Positions 44,604 to 52,493 of a DNA stretch of 64,000 nt are shown here, one piece after another. Made by a program: the position numbers and the translations under genes. The notes under the pieces were generated by a model. The model was given only the letters and a program-made list of their open reading frames with translations. It had not been told where the DNA came from and did not search any database. Each line of letters starts with the position of its first letter. Within the stretch, counting starts at the first letter, position 1. The stretch is from Chryseobacterium foetidum (GTDB taxonomy: Bacteria; Bacteroidota; Bacteroidia; Flavobacteriales; Weeksellaceae), in the NCBI RefSeq assembly GCF_025457425.1, contig NZ_JAMXIA010000001.1, forward strand, positions 992,001-1,056,000, in the 5' to 3' direction.

Positions 44604-46031
44604 TTATGAGAATTGTTTTAGTGAAAGTTCTTTTTTGTATCCAAACATACTTCTTTCCTTAATCATTTCAGCAACACCTTCCGGTACCTGATTCTCCCAG
44701 CCTTCGATGTTGCACGTAATTTTTCTGAGGATTTCCCTTGAATAAATTTCCAGAAATTCAGGGTTGAAGTTTTCGATGTCTACAATTCTGTTGTTGGTTT
44801 TGAAATATTTGTAAAGTTCCTTCAGATTATCACCAACTTTCAGTGTGGTTGAATTAAGAAGTTCCTGTGTTTCAGGATCTTTGTAAGGATAAAGATAAAC
44901 ACGCATTCCGTTTCTGAAGAATTTACCGAATGCCTCGAGAATTCCTCCTGAAAGATTTTTGTAATACTTCTCATCAAATACCATCAACAGGTTGTTTACA
45001 CCCATCGCCACGCCGATATCGCCGGTTGTGTAAGCCGAGAAGTAATCGATAAGTCTGTAATATTCTGAGAAGTTTGAAATGATAACCGTGTACCCTAATT
45101 TCCCTAAAACATCTACTCTGTCGAGGAAATCTCTTTCATCGATATCTCCGTCTGCACGCAGGTTTGAGATGGTAATTTCAATAAAAATTTCGGTCTGTTC
45201 CTGAGTACACTGAGAATCTTTCATAAACATTTCGATACCGCTTTTCAGCATGTCAATATTTACTTTAGTTACAGGTCTGAAACTTCCTCTTACCGCAAAA
45301 ATATTTTTCTTGTACAAAAGATCTGCAGGAAGCATATTATTTCCCTCAGAATTGAAAACAACAGCATCTGTCATTCCGTTTTTCACGAGTTGAAGGGACA
45401 TCAAACGGTTGTCTACATAATCGAAAACAGGTCCGCTGAAATCAATCATATCAATTTCAAGATTGTCTTTTGCAATATCGTCGTAGAGAGATTCAATTAA
45501 ATTTCTTGGATTGTCAGAATATTTATAGGCTCCGTAAATCAGATTAACTCCAAGATTACCAAGCGTTTCCTGCTGTAAAGTAGCATCATTTTCTTTAAAT
45601 TTAACATGAATGACGATCTCATTATACTGAGCATCCACTTCACTCTGAAAACGGATTCCCACCCAGCCGTGGCCTTTTAAAGTTTTATCAAAATTAATCG
45701 TGGTAACGGTGTTGGCATAAGAAAAATACTTTCTGTTGGGATGGTTTTCCCTTGAAATACGCTCCTCAATCAATGCTACCTCATAACGGAGCATTTTCCT
45801 GAGACGGTTTTGGGTAACATATCTGTTTTTAACCTCTTTACCATAAATCGCATCACTGAAATCCTTATCGTAAGCCGACATGGCCTTTGCGATGGTAGAC
45901 GACGCTCCTCCTGCTCTGAAAAAATGCCGAACGGTCTCCTGCCCTGCTCCAATTTCTGCGAAAGTACCATAAATAGTAGGATCTAGATTAATTGTCAATG
46001 CTTTTTGCTTGGGCGTAAGTTTCTGATACAT
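44604..46031 (-). CDS. Conserved protein of unknown function (475 aa)
   Basis: A 475-residue cytoplasmic-looking protein without signal peptide. The start MYQKLTPKQKALTINLDPTI and following IYGTFAEIGAGQETVRHFFRAGGASSTIAKAMSAYDK segment are familiar from Bacteroidota genomes. I know no experimentally defined function and database names for it are not reliable. It reads as a mixed alpha/beta protein. The frame is open far upstream to 46379 but would overlap the divergent MBL gene. The ATG at 46031 fits the promoter core at 46061-46068. It heads a two-gene operon with the GAF protein. Confidence 0.75.
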   Translation of the reverse strand: MYQKLTPKQKALTINLDPTIYGTFAEIGAGQETVRHFFRAGGASSTIAKAMSAYDKDFSDAIYGKEVKNRYVTQNRLRKMLRYEVALIEERISRENHPNRKYFSYANTVTTINFDKTLKGHGWVGIRFQSEVDAQYNEIVIHVKFKENDATLQQETLGNLGVNLIYGAYKYSDNPRNLIESLYDDIAKDNLEIDMIDFSGPVFDYVDNRLMSLQLVKNGMTDAVVFNSEGNNMLPADLLYKKNIFAVRGSFRPVTKVNIDMLKSGIEMFMKDSQCTQEQTEIFIEITISNLRADGDIDERDFLDRVDVLGKLGYTVIISNFSEYYRLIDYFSAYTTGDIGVAMGVNNLLMVFDEKYYKNLSGGILEAFGKFFRNGMRVYLYPYKDPETQELLNSTTLKVGDNLKELYKYFKTNNRIVDIENFNPEFLEIYSREILRKITCNIEGWENQVPEGVAEMIKERSMFGYKKELSLKQFS

Positions 46032-46060
46032 TAGGACGTGTAATTTTTTCGTAAATTTAC

Positions 46061-46068
46061 CAAAATTA
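46061..46068 (-). promoter_or_regulatory. Promoter core for the conserved unknown gene
   Basis: TAATTTTG on the minus strand matches TAnnTTTG, 30 nt before the ATG at 46031, in the divergent gap with the MBL gene. Confidence 0.5.
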
Positions 46069-46086
46069 AACCAACCTCGAAAGAAA

Positions 46087-46848
46087 ATGAAGTTGAAATT
46101 TTTAGGCACAGGAACCTCGCAGGGCGTTCCCGTTATAGGATGCGAATGCGAGGTTTGTAAGTCTGCTGATCCCAAAGATACGCGTTTCAGATCTTCTGCA
46201 ATGATTACCTCCGATGAAGGAAAAAAAATCCTCATCGACTGCGGACCCGATTTCCGCCAGCAAATGCTCCTCAACAACGAAGGACACATCGATATCGTTT
46301 TGATTACCCATGAGCACAACGACCACGTGATCGGGCTGGATGACATGCGCCCGCTGATTTTCAAAACCGGAAAAAACATGCCTGTTTACTGCCTTGAACG
46401 TGTCGGACAGGAAGTAAAAAACAGATTTCCCTATGCTTTTGCAGACGTAAGATATCCCGGAGCTCCGGCTTTTGACCTGCACTCAATCACCAATCGGAAA
46501 TTCACTTTTGCAGATGCAGAGATTGACCCGATTGCGGTAAATCATCACACACTTCCGATTTTAGGTTTTAAATTTAAAAAACTGGCCTACATTACCGACG
46601 CCAGCTCGATTACCGATAAAGAAAAACTGCGGGATCTGGACATCCTGATTGTAAACTGCATCAGAAAGTTTGATCCACATCCTGCCCATTTCATTTTACC
46701 TGACGTGATAAAACTGCAGCAGGATTTTAAACCAAAAAAAATATTTCTCACGCACATCAGCCATCATTTCGGGCTCTATTCTGTTGAGGAAGAATTACTT
46801 CCGGAGGGAATCCATCTTGCCTACGACGGTTTGGAAATAAATTTCTAA
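46087..46848 (+). CDS. MBL-fold metallohydrolase (PhnP/RNase Z-like)
   Basis: A 253-residue metallo-beta-lactamase-fold enzyme. ITHEHNDHVIGLDD is the THxHxDH metal motif, LIDCGPDF and ITDASSITDKEK supply further ligands, and LTHISHHFG the late His. The N-terminal GTGTSQGVPVIGCECEVCKS with four cysteines resembles PhnP-type cyclic phosphodiesterases that carry an extra zinc site. The substrate is likely a phosphodiester, but no phosphonate genes are nearby. A tRNA gene follows. Confidence 0.85.
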   Translation: MKLKFLGTGTSQGVPVIGCECEVCKSADPKDTRFRSSAMITSDEGKKILIDCGPDFRQQMLLNNEGHIDIVLITHEHNDHVIGLDDMRPLIFKTGKNMPVYCLERVGQEVKNRFPYAFADVRYPGAPAFDLHSITNRKFTFADAEIDPIAVNHHTLPILGFKFKKLAYITDASSITDKEKLRDLDILIVNCIRKFDPHPAHFILPDVIKLQQDFKPKKIFLTHISHHFGLYSVEEELLPEGIHLAYDGLEINF

Positions 46849-46889
46849 ATTTTTATTGAAAATAATTTTTGAGTTTTAATAAAACTTTC

Positions 46890-46897
46890 TATATTTG
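46890..46897 (+). promoter_or_regulatory. Promoter of tRNA-Leu
   Basis: TATATTTG matches TAnnTTTG, with TTTG 18 nt upstream (46868-46871). It is the most complete promoter in the window. Confidence 0.75.
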
Positions 46898-46925
46898 CAC
46901 ACCGATTTACAGCAATGTAACACCA

Positions 46926-47005
46926 GCCCAGGTGGCGGAATTGGTAGACGCGCTGGTCTCAAACACCAGTTCTTAGGAGTACCGGTTCGATCCCGGTCCT
47001 GGGTA
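46926..47005 (+). tRNA. tRNA-Leu (anticodon CAA)
   Basis: A full cloverleaf can be drawn. The acceptor stem is GCCCAGG with CCTGGGT, there is a D-arm with GGTAGACGC, and the anticodon stem is CTGGT/ACCAG with loop CTCAAAC (anticodon CAA, reading UUG). A class II variable arm and the T arm CCGGTTCGATCCCGG follow. CCA is not encoded. A terminator follows immediately. Confidence 0.95.
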
Positions 47006-47006
47006 C

Positions 47007-47040
47007 AAAACCTCTGATTTTTCAGAGGTTTTTTGTTTTT
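47007..47040 (+). terminator. Terminator of tRNA-Leu
   Basis: AAAACCTCTGA (47007-47017) and TCAGAGGTTTT (47022-47032) form a perfect stem with a T-rich tail. Confidence 0.92.
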
Positions 47041-47074
47041 CTTATCTTTTATGCTCGTTTTCAGACACAAAAAT

Positions 47075-47821
47075 TCATATTTCGATAATTAATTCTTTTT
47101 CAAAACCATTATACTTCTCAGTAATGTAACCGTGCGGATTACAGATAATTTCTGTTGCTCCTATTTTATATCTTGAAGGTGTGTGAATGTGCCCGTGAAT
47201 CCAGTACAGCGGTTGATGCAATTCAATAAAATCTTCTAAGTTGGAAGCGTATGCAGAAGTCACAGGATCAGTTTTAAAATGTTCAGGAACAGATTGCAGG
47301 CTAGGTGCGTGATGCGTTACGACAACATTTTTCATACCCTTCGATTTTTCCAGACTTTCTTTCAACCAATGTTTTGAGATTTGATGTATTTTAAATGTAT
47401 CAATACTTCTCATCTTCGAATAAGAGGGATCACGTCTGATTAATTTATAATCATTCATTTCAGACTGACAAAGACTTCCGTAAGCCATAGGACTCCCAAA
47501 AACAGAGAAGTCTGTCCATAAAGTTGCACCGTGAAACCGTATATCTTCAATATCCACAAAAGAATCTTCCAATACAGACACATTAGAATTTTCAGCAGCT
47601 GTTTTGATTTTATTTAAAGTTTTCGGGTAAGAACCTTTGTAATACTCATGATTTCCTAAGACATAAATCACAGGTTTATCCGGAATTTTATTTTTAATCC
47701 ATTCGATTCCTTTCGTTCCTAAATCAACATCTCCTGCTAATATGACCACATCAGCATTTTCAAAAGACAGATCAGTGAAACCAAACTCCCGATGCAGATC
47801 ACTGATAATTTGAATTTTCAT
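47075..47821 (-). CDS. Metallophosphoesterase
   Basis: A 248-residue calcineurin-like phosphoesterase. The metal-binding motifs are present in order: ISDLHREF, LAGDVDLG, LGNHEYYKG, VTHHAPS and HGHIHTP. It has no signal peptide, so it acts in the cytoplasm on an unknown phosphoester, possibly a nucleotide. It is divergent from the metNIQ leader and shares the 47822-47958 intergenic region with it. Confidence 0.88.
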   Translation of the reverse strand: MKIQIISDLHREFGFTDLSFENADVVILAGDVDLGTKGIEWIKNKIPDKPVIYVLGNHEYYKGSYPKTLNKIKTAAENSNVSVLEDSFVDIEDIRFHGATLWTDFSVFGSPMAYGSLCQSEMNDYKLIRRDPSYSKMRSIDTFKIHQISKHWLKESLEKSKGMKNVVVTHHAPSLQSVPEHFKTDPVTSAYASNLEDFIELHQPLYWIHGHIHTPSRYKIGATEIICNPHGYITEKYNGFEKELIIEI

Positions 47822-47920
47822 GTTTTAAAAATAATTTAATTTAAATAAAAATCTCAAACAAAAACTAAATTTTAAAATTAAAAATCTAAAAATCAACAGT
47901 TTAAATTCAAATATTTAAAA

Positions 47921-47941
47921 AGTCTACAAAAAAAGTAGACT
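47921..47941. promoter_or_regulatory. Palindrome AGTCTAC-N7-GTAGACT near the met promoter (possible operator)
   Basis: A perfect 7-bp inverted repeat spaced by seven As lies 17 nt upstream of the met promoter core and about 100 nt upstream of the divergent metallophosphoesterase. It overlaps the expected upstream promoter element. It could be a repressor site or a simple hairpin. Confidence 0.4.
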
Positions 47942-47958
47942 AATAAAAATATATGTTC

Positions 47959-47966
47959 TATCTTTG
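47959..47966 (+). promoter_or_regulatory. Promoter core for the met leader
   Basis: TATCTTTG matches TAnnTTTG, 21 nt before the leader-peptide ATG. Confidence 0.65.
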
Positions 47967-47987
47967 CCACCGTAATCAGGTTTAATA

Positions 47988-48092
47988 ATGAAAATGAAGA
48001 CAAAATTCAGATACAATTCAATGAGGGAGATGCACATCAGTTTTATGATGATGTATTGCTGTATGCCTTTGTACGCGGATTTTTGTGGATGA
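47988..48092 (+). CDS. Met/Cys-rich leader peptide of the metNIQ attenuator (34 aa)
   Basis: A 34-codon ORF in front of the methionine transporter contains eight Met codons, among them a run of three (48045-48053), followed by Tyr and two Cys codons (FMMMYCCMP). The stop (48090-48092) lies inside an antiterminator arm (48085-48095) able to pair with the 5' half of the terminator at 48123-48144. Stalling at Met codons under methionine shortage would free that arm and allow readthrough. Uninterrupted translation to the stop would hide it. Codon content, pairing and downstream genes agree; the mechanism is inferred. Confidence 0.85.
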   Translation: MKMKTKFRYNSMREMHISFMMMYCCMPLYADFCG

Positions 48093-48133
48093 GCTTAAAC
48101 TTTATTATGACATTTTTATAAAGGCTTTACCAC
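48085..48133 (+). promoter_or_regulatory. Antiterminator of the met attenuator
   Basis: GTGG (48085-48088) pairs with CCAC (48130-48133). GAGCT (48091-48095) pairs with GGCTT (48123-48127) using two G-U pairs, after a 2x2 internal loop. This excludes the terminator. A further option is GCCTTTGTA (48065-48073) with TATAAAGGC (48117-48125). Confidence 0.65.
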
Positions 48134-48150
48134 GTTGTAGAGCCTTTTTT
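48123..48150 (+). terminator. Attenuator terminator before metN
   Basis: GGCTTTAC (48123-48130) pairs with GTAGAGCC (48137-48144), one G-U pair, followed by six Ts. It lies 23 nt before metN. Confidence 0.88.
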
Positions 48151-48172
48151 ATTTAAAAACTATTCAGGAAAC

Positions 48173-49201
48173 ATGATAGAAATTAAAAATATATCGAAAA
48201 CCTTTCATCAGAAAAAACAGTCTTTCAAAGCTTTGGATGATGTAAATATCAACATTGAAAAAGGCGACATTGTTGGAATCATAGGATTTTCGGGAGCCGG
48301 AAAAAGCACCTTAATAAGAACGGTAAATCTTTTGGAAAGGCCAGATAACGGACAAATCATCATCAACGGAACAGATTTCACCAAATTAAAATCAAAACAA
48401 CTTGCCAAAGAGCGCAAAAAGATCGGAATGATTTTCCAGCATTTTAATCTGCTTTCTTCGAGGACGGTCTTTGAAAATATTGCACTTCCGCTGGAGCTGG
48501 ACAATTTAAGCAAAGAAGAAATCAGGCAAAAGGTAAATGAACTTCTGCAAATCGTTGGACTCGAAGACAAAACCAACGACTATCCTAAAAGTTTATCTGG
48601 AGGGCAAAAACAGAGGGTTGCCATTGCAAGGGCTTTAGCCAACGACCCGTATCTACTGCTCTGTGATGAAGCGACAAGTGCACTCGATCCGGCAACAACA
48701 CAATCTATTCTGCAGCTTTTGAGAGATATCAATCACAGGCTGGGAATCACGATTTTGCTGATCACCCACGAAATGGAAGTCATCAAAGCGATCTGTAACC
48801 ACGTTGCCGTTATCGACAAAGGACAATTAGTAATCAAAGGAACTTTGAGCGAAATTATTTCCAACAAAGACAATCCTATCATCAAACAATTTTTAAACTC
48901 AGGTGTTATGACTATACCGCAAGAACTTAATAAAAAACTACAAAAAGAGCCGCAAGCCGGACTTTTTCCGCTGGTTGAAATCGAATTAAACGAAAAAATA
49001 AGCGTTGAAAAACTGCTTTCAGTGATTTATGATCAGTATAAAATTCCTTACCAGCTTCTGAAAGCTGATGTGGAATATCTGGGCGATTCCAATTTTGGCA
49101 AACTTCTACTACATCTGAAAGGTGAAAGTGAAGAAAACCAAAAAGCCATCTATTATTTAAATCAGAATAACATTCAAAATACTTTAAAAGGATATGCTTA
49201 G
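48173..49201 (+). CDS. metN: Methionine ABC transporter ATP-binding protein
   Basis: A 342-residue ATPase with Walker A GFSGAGKSTLIR, signature LSGGQKQRVAIARAL, Walker B LLLCDEATSALDP and the switch His in LITHEMEV. The C-terminal 90 residues form the NIL (ACT-like) domain that binds methionine and inhibits the transporter in E. coli MetN. It is the first gene of metNIQ, overlapping metI by 8 nt, and lies behind the Met-rich leader attenuator. A weak AGGAAA precedes the start. Confidence 0.95.
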   Translation: MIEIKNISKTFHQKKQSFKALDDVNINIEKGDIVGIIGFSGAGKSTLIRTVNLLERPDNGQIIINGTDFTKLKSKQLAKERKKIGMIFQHFNLLSSRTVFENIALPLELDNLSKEEIRQKVNELLQIVGLEDKTNDYPKSLSGGQKQRVAIARALANDPYLLLCDEATSALDPATTQSILQLLRDINHRLGITILLITHEMEVIKAICNHVAVIDKGQLVIKGTLSEIISNKDNPIIKQFLNSGVMTIPQELNKKLQKEPQAGLFPLVEIELNEKISVEKLLSVIYDQYKIPYQLLKADVEYLGDSNFGKLLLHLKGESEENQKAIYYLNQNNIQNTLKGYA

Positions 49202-49850
49202 TGATTCTGTAATTTCGCTCCTGTCAAAAGGAGTATGGGAAACTGTTTACATGACTTTTGTGTCTGGATTTTTCGGTTTTGTTCTTGGTCTTCCGGTGGG
49301 AATTTTGCTTTTTGTAACCCGAAAAGGACAGCTGTTAGAGAATATCATTTACAACAGAATTCTTTCGGTTTTGGTTAATATTTTCAGGTCAATTCCTTTT
49401 ATTATCCTGATTGTCTGGATGATTCCTTTCACAAGATCTATTGTCGGAACTTCTATCGGAATGAATGCCGCACTGGTTCCTTTAAGCATTGGTGCCGCAC
49501 CATTCATCGCGAGACTGGTCGAAAACAGTTTACTCGAAATTCCAAACGGTTTAATTGAAACCGCGAGAGCATTGGGAGCAAGTCCGTTTCAGATCATCAG
49601 AAAAGTTCTGTTGCCGGAAGCGTTACCTTCTTTAATTAATAATGCAACGATTACTTTAATCACTTTAGTCGGCTATTCCGCAATGGGTGGAGCCGTCGGA
49701 GCCGGTGGATTGGGACAGATCGGTTATCAGTACGGCTACATTGGCTATGATGCTTTGATTATGAATCTGGTGCTAGGACTTCTCGTGGCTTTGGTGTTTA
49801 TCATTCAGTTTTCGGGTGACCGATTGGCGAAGAGGGTTGATCATCGGTGA
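49194..49850 (+). CDS. metI: Methionine ABC transporter permease
   Basis: A 218-residue inner-membrane permease with about five transmembrane helices. The EAA loop ETARALGASPFQIIRKVLLPEALPSLI contacts MetN. It overlaps metN by 8 nt, indicating coupled translation. The 240-nt gap to metQ is filled mainly by degenerate short repeats. Confidence 0.94.
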   Translation: MLSDSVISLLSKGVWETVYMTFVSGFFGFVLGLPVGILLFVTRKGQLLENIIYNRILSVLVNIFRSIPFIILIVWMIPFTRSIVGTSIGMNAALVPLSIGAAPFIARLVENSLLEIPNGLIETARALGASPFQIIRKVLLPEALPSLINNATITLITLVGYSAMGGAVGAGGLGQIGYQYGYIGYDALIMNLVLGLLVALVFIIQFSGDRLAKRVDHR

Positions 49851-49860
49851 GCTTTTGTGT

Positions 49861-49920
49861 GGGAGAGTTTGAGAGTCAGAGGGTTTGAGGGTTTGAGGGT
49901 CGGAGAGTTTGAGAGTTCGT
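49861..49920. repeat. Degenerate G/T-rich tandem repeat (GAGGGTTT/GAGAGTTT)
   Basis: Imperfect 7-8 nt units based on GAGGGTTT and GAGAGTTT run for 60 nt directly after metI. Confidence 0.75.
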
Positions 49921-50018
49921 TGAACGCGGAGGCGCGAGGATTTTTTATACGGTATAATGTTGGATTTTATCAGAGATAAAATTGATTGAGAATAAGATAG
50001 TAAAAGTGCTTTCTCATT

Positions 50019-50069
50019 ACTTCCATCTCCCATCTCCCATCTTCCATCTCCCATCACCCAACACCCAAC
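50019..50069. repeat. Degenerate CCCATCT/TCCATCT tandem repeat
   Basis: About six imperfect units of CCCATCT and TCCATCT, then CACCCAACACCC. The array ends 22 nt before metQ. It is the reverse complement of the array at 25203-25239, including the GTGTTGG end. Confidence 0.85.
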
Positions 50070-50090
50070 AATAAAAAAAAATAATTTTCA

Positions 50091-50900
50091 ATGAAAAAAA
50101 TAAAAATTCTAAGTCTAGCAGCAGGACTGCTTTTGTTCGGAGCGTGTAATTCTCCAAAAAAAGATGATCCTAATTTCATCAAAGTAGGAATCACTTCCGG
50201 ACCGGAACAGCAGATCGCCGAAACTGCAAAAAAAGTGGCAAAAGAAAAATACAATCTCGAAGTGGAACTGGTTTCATTCAATGATTACGTCGTTCCAAAC
50301 GAGGCTTTAAACAACGGAGATATCGATGCGAATGCCTTTCAGCACGTTCCTTATCTTGATGAGCAGTCGAAACAGCGAGGCTATAAATTAGCGGTGATTG
50401 GAAACACTTTTGTTTACCCAATTATTGCTTATTCAAAAAAAATAAAAAGCATCAATGAACTTCAAAACGGAAGCACAATTGTAATTCCCAACGACCCAAC
50501 CAACGGCGGACGTTCTCTTCTTCTTTTGCAGAAAAATGGTTTATTAAAATTAAAAGACGGCATCGGATTGCTACCGAAAGTTACCGACATTGCCGAAAAT
50601 CCGCGACAGTTGAAAATTCTTGAGATTGAAGCTCCGCAATTACCCAGAGTTCTGGATGACAAAGAAGTTGTGATTGCGATTATCAACAATAATTTTGCAG
50701 CTCAGGCAGGTTTGGATGCTGATAAAAACGGAATTTTTAAAGAAGATAAAGATTCTCCTTACATGAATGTCGTGGTTTCAAGAGAAGACAATAAAAACAC
50801 GGATAAAGTGAAAAATTTCCTCAAAGCTTATCAATCAAAAGAAGTGGAAGATAAAGCCAGAGAAATCTTTAAAGGTGGCGCTGTGAAGGGATGGAAGTAG
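50091..50900 (+). CDS. metQ: Methionine-binding lipoprotein
   Basis: A 269-residue substrate-binding lipoprotein. The signal peptide ends in the lipobox LFGAC with Cys19 as the lipidated residue. The NlpA/MetQ fold is evident from VGITSGPEQQIAETAKKVAKE, NALNNGDIDANAFQHVPYLDEQ-like sequence and IPNDPTNGGRSLLLLQKNGLL. It delivers methionine to MetNI from the periplasm. It is the last gene of the operon. Confidence 0.95.
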   Translation: MKKIKILSLAAGLLLFGACNSPKKDDPNFIKVGITSGPEQQIAETAKKVAKEKYNLEVELVSFNDYVVPNEALNNGDIDANAFQHVPYLDEQSKQRGYKLAVIGNTFVYPIIAYSKKIKSINELQNGSTIVIPNDPTNGGRSLLLLQKNGLLKLKDGIGLLPKVTDIAENPRQLKILEIEAPQLPRVLDDKEVVIAIINNNFAAQAGLDADKNGIFKEDKDSPYMNVVVSREDNKNTDKVKNFLKAYQSKEVEDKAREIFKGGAVKGWK

Positions 50901-50920
50901 ATATGGGTAATGGGTAATAA

Positions 50921-50948
50921 TTGATGATTGATGATTGATGATTGATGG
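50921..50948. repeat. Heptamer tandem repeat TTGATGA (4 units)
   Basis: Four consecutive TTGATGA-type units follow metQ, after two GGGTAAT units. Confidence 0.85.
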
Positions 50949-50995
50949 AATAAAATCGATGAGAAGAAAATTTTTTACACTAACAATTTGATAAC

Positions 50996-51027
50996 AAAAA
51001 AACCGCTTTCGAAAAAAAGCGGTTTTT
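50996..51027. terminator. Terminator between metQ and purA
   Basis: ACCGCTTT (51002-51009) and AAAGCGGT (51016-51023) form a perfect stem extended by A/T pairs. It can serve both convergent genes. Confidence 0.9.
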
Positions 51028-51045
51028 GTATTTTAAAAAAATTCC

Positions 51046-52332
51046 TTAGAATAATTCTTTTCTGATGATGTTCTGGCTTCTTTCAGGACCTACAGAAACC
51101 AAATAAACATTGATTCCAAGATACTTTTCGATGAACTCGATGTATTTCTGAGCTGTGTCCGGAAGTTCGTCGTAGCTTCTAACTTTCGTCAGATCTTCGT
51201 TCCAACCTGGTAAATCCTGATAGATTGGTTTGTAGTTGTATAATTTTTCGGTTGAAGAAGTGAAATAATCAATAATTTTTCCGTCTTCAGTTTTGTAATG
51301 CGTAACAATTTTCAGATTTTCAATTCCTGTAAGAACGTCTAATTTAGTGATGACCAAATTATTGATTCCGTTGATCATACAAGCGTGCTTCAAAGAAACA
51401 AGGTCTAACCAACCTGTTCTTCTCGGTCTACCTGTAGTCGCACCGAATTCACCACCAATTTGTCTGATGCTTTCACCCAACTCATTGTCCAGTTCAGAAG
51501 GGAAAGGTCCGTTTCCTACTCTTGTGCAATATGCTTTGGCAACACCGATTAAATTCTGAAGTGAAGTTGGCGGAACACCAGCTCCTGTACAAACACCTCC
51601 GGTCGACGGAGAAGATGAAGTAACGTATGGATAAGTTCCAAAATCGATATCCAACATCAAAGCCTGAGCTCCTTCAAACAGTACATTTTTACCGTCTCTG
51701 ATGGCTTCGTTCAGTTCCAGTTCAGTATCAACAATTCTGTCCTGAAGCTGTTTTCCGATTTCCAGATATTCGTTGTAGATTTCTTCAACGTCTAAAGTTG
51801 GTTTGTCGTAATATTTTTCGAATAGAGAATTCTTAATTTTTAAGTTTTTCTCGATTTTGTCTCTTAAAATCTCAGGATTCAGAAGGTCAATCATTCTGAT
51901 TCCCACTCTTGCGATCTTATCTTCGTAGCAAGGTCCGATTCCTTTTTTGGTCGTTCCAATCTGCGTTCCTCCGTGCTCTTCCTCACGGTAAGTATCCAAA
52001 AGAATGTGGTAAGGCATGATGACATGCGCTCTTCTGCTGATGAAAATGTGATCCGTCTTCAAGCCTTTGCTCTCGATCTGGTTCACCTCCTTAATGAAAG
52101 ATTTAGGATTTACCACTACCCCATTGGCAATGATACACTTCCCTTTGCACTGAAGAACTCCCGATGGAAGAAGGTGCAAAACGAATTTCTCTTCACCCAC
52201 ATAAACCGTGTGACCAGCATTGTCGCCCCCCTGGAAACGTACAACGTAATCAGATTTTGCCGATAAAACATCCGTGATTTTTCCTTTACCTTCATCTCCA
52301 TACTGAAGACCTACAACTACGTAAGTTGACAT
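51046..52332 (-). CDS. purA: Adenylosuccinate synthetase
   Basis: A 428-residue GTP-dependent enzyme making adenylosuccinate from IMP and aspartate in AMP synthesis. The GTP-binding GLQYGDEGKGKITD, the IMP loop QGGDNAGHTVYVG and the conserved ATTGRPRRTGWLDLV are all present, and the length is standard. It is monocistronic. A TAATTTTG core (52358-52365) lies 26 nt before the start. Confidence 0.97.
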   Translation of the reverse strand: MSTYVVVGLQYGDEGKGKITDVLSAKSDYVVRFQGGDNAGHTVYVGEEKFVLHLLPSGVLQCKGKCIIANGVVVNPKSFIKEVNQIESKGLKTDHIFISRRAHVIMPYHILLDTYREEEHGGTQIGTTKKGIGPCYEDKIARVGIRMIDLLNPEILRDKIEKNLKIKNSLFEKYYDKPTLDVEEIYNEYLEIGKQLQDRIVDTELELNEAIRDGKNVLFEGAQALMLDIDFGTYPYVTSSSPSTGGVCTGAGVPPTSLQNLIGVAKAYCTRVGNGPFPSELDNELGESIRQIGGEFGATTGRPRRTGWLDLVSLKHACMINGINNLVITKLDVLTGIENLKIVTHYKTEDGKIIDYFTSSTEKLYNYKPIYQDLPGWNEDLTKVRSYDELPDTAQKYIEFIEKYLGINVYLVSVGPERSQNIIRKELF

Positions 52333-52357
52333 ATTTTACTTTTATTTTAGATTCATG

Positions 52358-52365
52358 CAAAATTA
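52358..52365 (-). promoter_or_regulatory. Promoter core for purA
   Basis: TAATTTTG on the minus strand matches TAnnTTTG. Confidence 0.55.
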
Positions 52366-52493
52366 CTTTTAAAAAATTGGGTGGGCAAATTTGCGGTGGA
52401 TTTTATTTTTGGGTGGGTGGAAATCGTAGGGCTAAATCTTAAAAAAAATTGATTCCTTGTTTGATTTATTTTTAAATTTAGTAAAATAAAAAT

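Noticed and set aside
46032..46379. Upstream extension of the conserved unknown gene
   Set aside because: It would overlap the whole start of the divergent MBL gene and a promoter core lies at 46061-46068. The ATG at 46031 is preferred.
46876..47070. Minus-strand ORF of 64 codons across the tRNA-Leu gene
   Set aside because: It is the complement of a perfect tRNA cloverleaf with its own promoter and terminator, so it is not coding.
47959..48172. SAM riboswitch before metN
   Set aside because: No SAM-I type core or kink-turn could be found; the leader is explained by a Met-rich ORF with terminator and antiterminator.
49773..50057. Minus-strand ORF with repeated QTLKPSDSQTL-like residues
   Set aside because: It is only a translation of the degenerate DNA repeats after metI; no start signal or conserved character.
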